Shown here piece after piece: positions 60,007 through 64,000 of a DNA stretch of 64,000 nt. Numbering within the stretch: the first letter of the stretch is position 1; the number at the start of each line of letters is the position of its first letter. The stretch lies in assembly GCA_902475545.1 (NCBI GenBank), contig CABRZP010000001.1, positions 1 to 64,000 of the forward strand. The letters are read 5' to 3'. The position numbers and the translations under genes are program-made. The notes beneath the pieces were generated by a model that saw nothing but the letters and a program-made list of their open reading frames with translations, was not told the origin of the DNA and made no database searches. Source of the stretch: an uncultured bacterium. GTDB lineage: Bacteria; Cyanobacteriota; Vampirovibrionia; Gastranaerophilales; Gastranaerophilaceae.

Positions 60007-60847
60007 GACTCATATTCACTGGTATCCGGGACATATTGCAAAAGCAGAAAAGAAGCTTAAAGAACAGCTTTCTTTAGTGGATGCCGTGATTGAAGTTTTA
60101 GATGCGAGATTACCAATTTCAAGCAGTTATGACAATATATCTGGGCTCCTAAACGGAAAGCCCAGATTTTTGTTGCTTAATAAATCAGATTTGGTAGATA
60201 AAAATGAATTAAAAAAATTCATTGAATATTTAAAAGAAAAAAATGGAACAGACGTTATTCCAACAGATGCCAAACATTCTAAAGATTTGAATGCTATTAT
60301 AAAGCGTGCGGTTGAATTATCCGAACCTCGTATTCAAGCAATTATGGCAAAAGGCTTGCTAAGACGACCTGCCCGTATTATGGTTGTCGGAATGCCAAAT
60401 GTCGGAAAATCCAGTATTATAAATAAATTAACAAGGTCTTCAAAGACAAAAATAGGTGCAAAAGCCGGTGTTACACGTCAACAGCAGTGGGTTAGAATTA
60501 ATCCGCAGTTGGAACTGCTGGATACTCCGGGTATTATACCTATGAAACAGGAAGATCAGGAAAGAGCAAAGAAATTAGCTTTTGTTAATTCTGTTTCAGA
60601 AAATGCTTATTCTAATGAAATTGTGGCGGAAGAACTCTTAAGTATGCTTGATGAAAAACAGCAGCAAGTTTTTCGTGAGTATTACAAGCTTCCTGATGAT
60701 AAAGAATTAAATGTTGATAATATCTCTCTTGAACGAAATTGGTTGTTAACAGGCGGAAGTACTGATAGAGAAAGAACCTCGGTTTATATATTAAGGGATT
60801 TTCGAGAAGGTAAAATCGGTAAATTTATATTAGATAAGTTAGACTAA
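59993..60847 (+). CDS. rbgA: Ribosome biogenesis GTPase RbgA/YlqF
   Basis: RbgA completes 50S assembly. This permuted GTPase shows HWYPGHIAKAEKKL at the N-terminus, NKSDLVD (G4), GMPNVGKSSIINKL (G1), a T-loop near AGVTRQQQW and LDTPGI (G3). Its 284 residues match the family. The start is TTG 59993 inside the rplS end; no ATG lies before the conserved part. Coupling of L19 with a 50S assembly GTPase is functionally sensible. Confidence 0.92.
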   Translation: MKKDKTHIHWYPGHIAKAEKKLKEQLSLVDAVIEVLDARLPISSSYDNISGLLNGKPRFLLLNKSDLVDKNELKKFIEYLKEKNGTDVIPTDAKHSKDLNAIIKRAVELSEPRIQAIMAKGLLRRPARIMVVGMPNVGKSSIINKLTRSSKTKIGAKAGVTRQQQWVRINPQLELLDTPGIIPMKQEDQERAKKLAFVNSVSENAYSNEIVAEELLSMLDEKQQQVFREYYKLPDDKELNVDNISLERNWLLTGGSTDRERTSVYILRDFREGKIGKFILDKLD

Positions 60848-60881
60848 AATGTCTTCTTGAACATGGTTTTACAAATAATGA

Positions 60882-60906
60882 GATTCCGAAACACGTTCGG
60901 AATGAC
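60882..60906. repeat. 25-nt hairpin repeat, copy 2
   Basis: This copy matches the unit at 13158-13182 in length and layout (18 of 25 bases identical by my alignment). The stem bases have changed in a compensated way: CCGAA/TTCGG here, CTGAA/TTCAG there. It lies between convergent genes rbgA and comM, in a spacer of about 117 bases with no gene. Confidence 0.55.
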
Positions 60907-60964
60907 TTCATGATTATATTTTAATCAGATTTAGTGTAATTACTATATTGGTTATAAATTTATT

Positions 60965-62506
60965 TTATCCTCGGTATTCATCAGGATTAAACATTCTGTA
61001 TTGAAGAGCCTGCATTAAATGTATCTGTTCAATATTGTTTTTGCCGTCTAAATCTGCAATTGTTCGGGCAAGTTTTAAAACTCTGTCATAGCGTCTTCCG
61101 GAAAGCTGATATTTAACAATTGCGGTTTTTAAAAGTTCTTGTGATTGTTTATCTATTTGACAATATTTTTTTATAAGTTCAGATGTCAATTCTGAATTTG
61201 TTAATATTTGTTCGTTTTTATATCTGTCTGCCTGTATTTGCCTTGCTTTAATTACGCGTTTTCTGATTGTTGCAGAATCTTCTTCCTGATTATTTAAATT
61301 TAAGAGTTCGGACGGAGTAAGCCTTGGGACATCTATTTGGATGTCGATTCTGTCTAATAACGGACCGGAAAGTTTTGCTAAATATCTGGAGATTTGGAAG
61401 TCTGAGCAGGTGCATTGTTTTTCTTTATCTCCTAAATATCCGCAAGGACAAGGGTTCATTGCTCCAAGTAACATAAAATTAGCAGGGTATTTAATAGAGT
61501 GTTTTGCTCTGGAAATCACTATTTCTCCATCTTCCAGCGGCTGTCTTAGAACTTCTAAAACCGATCTTGGAAATTCTACCATCTCATCAAGAAATAAAAC
61601 ACCTCTATGAGCAAGAGTAATTTCTCCGGGTTTTGGGGTTGTTCCTCCGCCGATAATACCATTAGCAGATGCGGTATGGTGTACTGCTCTGAATGGTCGT
61701 TTTGACATTAGAGGTTCATCTTCCGAAAGAAGTCCGCAAATACTATAGATTTTTGTTAATTCAAGAGCTTCTGACAGTTCTAACGGTGGTAGAATTGAGG
61801 CAAAACATTTAGCCATTAGAGTTTTTCCGGAACCCGGTGAACCAATCATCAAGATGTTATGTCCGCCGGCTGCAGAAATTTCAAGTGCTTTTTTTGCTTT
61901 TTGCTGACCTTTTACATCTTTAAAATCAAATAAGTAGTTTTGTTCAATTTTTTCTGCGAGATATTCTTTAGCATTTATTCTTGTTGGTTGAATTTTGTTT
62001 TCTGTAAAATGGTTAACTATATCACAAAGGTATTCTGCTCCGTAAATATTTACTCCTTCAATCAGGGCTGCTTCTTTTACATTTGCTTTCGGAACAAAAA
62101 TTTCAGTGATTCCTGCGTCTTTCAACCCCAGAACCAATGGTAATACCCCATTTACACCCCTTATCATTCCATCTAAAGCTAATTCGCCAATAAATGCATG
62201 GTTTTTAACTTTTTCCCAATCAAGAGTTTCTTCTTCTGTTAAAATTCCTATTGCTATTGGTAAATCAAAACTTGTTCCAACTTTTTTTAGGTCTGCCGGT
62301 GCAAGGTTTATAATAACTTTCTTGGAAGGGAAGGTATAGCCTGAATTTTTTATTGCGGATTTTACTCTATCCCGAGCTTCGTTAACAGATGCATCAGGAA
62401 GCCCTACAATTGACATTCCCGGTAAAGAGTTTGTCACATCTGTTTCGACTGACACTTCGTATGCATTTAATCCGATTACTGTTCCTGTTTTTATTCTATT
62501 AACCAT
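60965..62506 (-). CDS. comM: ComM/YifB-family AAA+ ATPase
   Basis: ComM is a hexameric helicase that drives branch migration during natural transformation. An N-terminal Lon-like domain (MVNRIKTG... SIVGLPDASVNEARDRV) is followed by the Mg-chelatase-type AAA+ core (GSPGSGKTLMAKC near residue 218; GVLFLDEMVEF) and a C-terminal domain with a Cys cluster (NPCPCGYLGDKEKQCTC). Its 513 residues are full length. The extended -10 TGC-TATACT (62513-62518, minus strand) ends exactly six bases before the ATG. Together with the prepilins it hints at competence. Confidence 0.93.
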   Translation of the reverse strand: MVNRIKTGTVIGLNAYEVSVETDVTNSLPGMSIVGLPDASVNEARDRVKSAIKNSGYTFPSKKVIINLAPADLKKVGTSFDLPIAIGILTEEETLDWEKVKNHAFIGELALDGMIRGVNGVLPLVLGLKDAGITEIFVPKANVKEAALIEGVNIYGAEYLCDIVNHFTENKIQPTRINAKEYLAEKIEQNYLFDFKDVKGQQKAKKALEISAAGGHNILMIGSPGSGKTLMAKCFASILPPLELSEALELTKIYSICGLLSEDEPLMSKRPFRAVHHTASANGIIGGGTTPKPGEITLAHRGVLFLDEMVEFPRSVLEVLRQPLEDGEIVISRAKHSIKYPANFMLLGAMNPCPCGYLGDKEKQCTCSDFQISRYLAKLSGPLLDRIDIQIDVPRLTPSELLNLNNQEEDSATIRKRVIKARQIQADRYKNEQILTNSELTSELIKKYCQIDKQSQELLKTAIVKYQLSGRRYDRVLKLARTIADLDGKNNIEQIHLMQALQYRMFNPDEYRG

Positions 62507-62588
62507 ACGGCTAGTATAGCACGAATAATATTATTTGTATTTCGGGTTAAATTATGATAAAATTTGAACGAAGAAGAGGACAGTTTTT

Positions 62589-63803
62589 ATGGATAAGCAA
62601 ATTTTAAGATTGAAAAACAATATTGAATATATTTACAAAAAGAATGATAACACTCCTAGGATGGCATTTTGTTTGAATTTTTTAATTAATGATGTAGAAA
62701 AGATTCCGGGTGTATATTCATTACTGGCAAGATTATTGCTACAAGGGACAACAAAATATTCTTCAGAAGAGCTTGCTAATGAGTTTGAAAAATCTGCAAT
62801 AGATTTTTCTATTGATTTGTTGCCAAATTTTTTAAGATTAAAATTTGTATGTTTAAACGAAGATTTTTCAAAAGCTGTTGAACTATTAGGTGAAGTTGTT
62901 AAAAATTCTACATTTGAAGAATTTGAAAAAGAACGTATTAAAATAAAAGGTGAAATTACTGCGGATTTAGATTCTCCAAGAGCAACCGCTATGGATGCTT
63001 ATTACAAAGCAATGTTTGGTAACCATTACTATGGCAATTCAATGACTAAAGTTTTGGAAAATATTGATTCTATTACAAAAGAGGACGTTGTTGAAGCATA
63101 TAATTCTTTGTTAGAGACCGGTAAAAAAACACTTGCAGTTGTTGGTGCTCTGGAAAATGAAGATATTCTTCCTCAAATTGAAGCTGTTGTTGGAGAATTC
63201 CCGCCATCCGTTGATGGTAATTTTAATATAGAGAAGCCTGTGCTGGCAGAAAACAAGGAAGTTATAAATGTTCGTTCAGATTTAAATCAGGCACATATTA
63301 TAAAAGGGTGGCAGGTTGCAACTTGTAAAGAAGAAGATTATCCTGTTTTGATTTTATTGAATGTTATATTAGGAGCTTCAGGGTTATCTTCAAGATTATT
63401 CCTTGAGTTGAGAGATAAAAAAGGTTTGGCTTATGTTGTAAGAAGTTCTTATGAAACATTTAAGCTTGCCGGTAATTTTATGATTTATATTGCAACTGAA
63501 CCTAAAAATATTGAAATTTCTTTGAAAGGATTTGAAGAAGAAATTGAAAAAATTAAGACAGTTTTAGTTCCGGAAAAAGAACTTGAGGATGCCAAAAATA
63601 ACTTTATCGGCAAATGTGCATTTTTATCAGAAACAAATATTCAGCAAGCATGTACTTTTGCTAAATACGGAGTTTTAGATTTAGGGTTTGATTATTCCGA
63701 AGAGATGAAAGAAAATGTCAAAGCTGTTACATCTGAACAGGTGCTTAATTGTGCAAAAAAATATTTCTCAGGTAACAGTGTTCTTTCTATTATTAAACCA
63801 TAA
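62589..63803 (+). CDS. M16-family peptidase-like protein lacking the zinc motif
   Basis: This 404-residue protein has the two-half M16 fold. The place of H-x-x-E-H reads SLLARLLLQGTTKYSSEEL, without the His and Glu residues. The downstream second-half marker (GASGLSSRLFLELRDKKGLAYVV) is intact. Non-catalytic M16 subunits usually pair with an active one, which may lie beyond the right edge. The ribosome-binding site is GAAGAGGA. No signal peptide is seen. Confidence 0.85.
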   Translation: MDKQILRLKNNIEYIYKKNDNTPRMAFCLNFLINDVEKIPGVYSLLARLLLQGTTKYSSEELANEFEKSAIDFSIDLLPNFLRLKFVCLNEDFSKAVELLGEVVKNSTFEEFEKERIKIKGEITADLDSPRATAMDAYYKAMFGNHYYGNSMTKVLENIDSITKEDVVEAYNSLLETGKKTLAVVGALENEDILPQIEAVVGEFPPSVDGNFNIEKPVLAENKEVINVRSDLNQAHIIKGWQVATCKEEDYPVLILLNVILGASGLSSRLFLELRDKKGLAYVVRSSYETFKLAGNFMIYIATEPKNIEISLKGFEEEIEKIKTVLVPEKELEDAKNNFIGKCAFLSETNIQQACTFAKYGVLDLGFDYSEEMKENVKAVTSEQVLNCAKKYFSGNSVLSIIKP

Positions 63804-63865
63804 CTTATCAGGTAATAGTTTTCTTTGTTATATTTGCAAATAATCTTACGTGAGAGGATTGTTTT

Positions 63866-64000
63866 GTGAAGAATAAAATTTGGAAAATTATATATTTTAT
63901 TTTTTTTACAATCCTCTTTTGTCGTAATCCGATAGTGTTTGCAGATGAATGTGTGTCAAAATCTCCTGCAAAAGTTTCGGTTCAAATGTCGCAAAATTAT
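63866..64000 (+). CDS. N-terminal part of a secreted protein (partial)
   Basis: A GTG at 63866 with GAGAGGA upstream opens a frame that runs off the window after 45 codons. It starts with a typical signal peptide (KNKIWKIIYFIFFTILF... ending near V-F-A-D) and then ECVSKSPAKVSVQMSQNY. It is 62 bases downstream of the M16-like gene and could be its partner, but nothing in the visible part shows that. Confidence 0.65.
   Translation, partial: MKNKIWKIIYFIFFTILFCRNPIVFADECVSKSPAKVSVQMSQNY

Noticed and set aside
1..64000. tRNA, rRNA, tmRNA, CRISPR array, prophage or IS element
   Set aside because: I looked for cloverleaf-like GC-rich blocks, regular spacer-repeat arrays, transposase or integrase motifs and terminal inverted repeats, and saw none. 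Weakly folded RNAs could still be missed without a covariance search.

Overview
The window is AT-rich chromosomal DNA, estimated by eye at about one third G+C. It is densely packed with housekeeping genes on both strands. I see no rRNA, tRNA, CRISPR array, transposase or phage module. The gene content suggests a non-photosynthetic relative of Cyanobacteria, most likely a gut Gastranaerophilales (Vampirovibrionia, formerly Melainabacteria). The evidence is several prepilins whose processing site reads A-F-T-L, an LL-diaminopimelate aminotransferase, a long cyanobacterial-style NusB, a DUF2993 protein, an AroH-type chorismate mutase, the GGGtGRT pair, MlaE/MlaF-type lipid transport and an S-layer-homology protein. 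This placement is inference from gene families; no marker was compared with a database.

Layout. 0-3.2 kb: a doubtful gene end, dispersed repeats, then an MlaE/MlaF-like ABC transporter and an LL-DAP aminotransferase. 3.2-7.8 kb: a divergent PurD-like protein, an atypical DnaJ, QueE and two secreted TPR proteins. 8-13.1 kb: def-fmt-aroH, nadD-yqeK and a large unknown protein with a PcrA-like C-terminus. 13.1-16.5 kb: repeats, cysK and three prepilins. 16.5-18.8 kb: an IscU-like protein, the GGGtGRT protein and a candidate small-RNA locus. 18.9-25.3 kb: rsgA-ispA-DUF212, a paralogue pair with one member broken by a TAG codon, an OmpR-type two-component system and tadA. 25.4-31.4 kb: a large coiled-coil-ended unknown, a degenerate GGDEF protein, a DUF721 protein, a DHH phosphoesterase, a YihY-family membrane protein and a prepilin broken at a G9 tract. 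31.5-43.5 kb: a translation block (prfA-ylxR-infB-unknown-rbfA-truB), secreted proteins, ispH, rpsA, nusB, ftsY and an M14 amidase. 43.5-52.5 kb: cysS with an unusual leader hairpin, a SpoIID-like protein, murJ, a TIGR02757 protein and two glycine-zipper proteins. 52.6-64 kb: a uridine-kinase-like protein, an SLH protein, pyk, rnhB, rplS-rbgA, comM and an M16 peptidase-like protein without its zinc motif.

The strongest signals beyond ordinary annotation are three. First, a G9 homopolymer puts a prepilin exactly one base out of frame, as expected of a phase-variable (contingency) locus. Second, fourteen genes have a sigma70-like -10 hexamer ending exactly six bases before the ATG, with no Shine-Dalgarno; their transcripts should be leaderless. 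Third, a hairpin before cysS carries a promoter in its loop and the cysS ribosome-binding site in its right arm. Two other ORFs carry in-frame TAG codons. TAG is a normal stop here and an RF1 gene is present, so these look like nonsense mutations rather than recoding.

Functionally the window covers protein synthesis and its initiation and termination factors, isoprenoid synthesis (ispA, ispH), the cell wall and envelope (dapL, murJ, SpoIID-like, M14 amidase, SLH, Mla), tRNA modification (queE, truB, tadA), and a surface or competence theme (four prepilins, comM).
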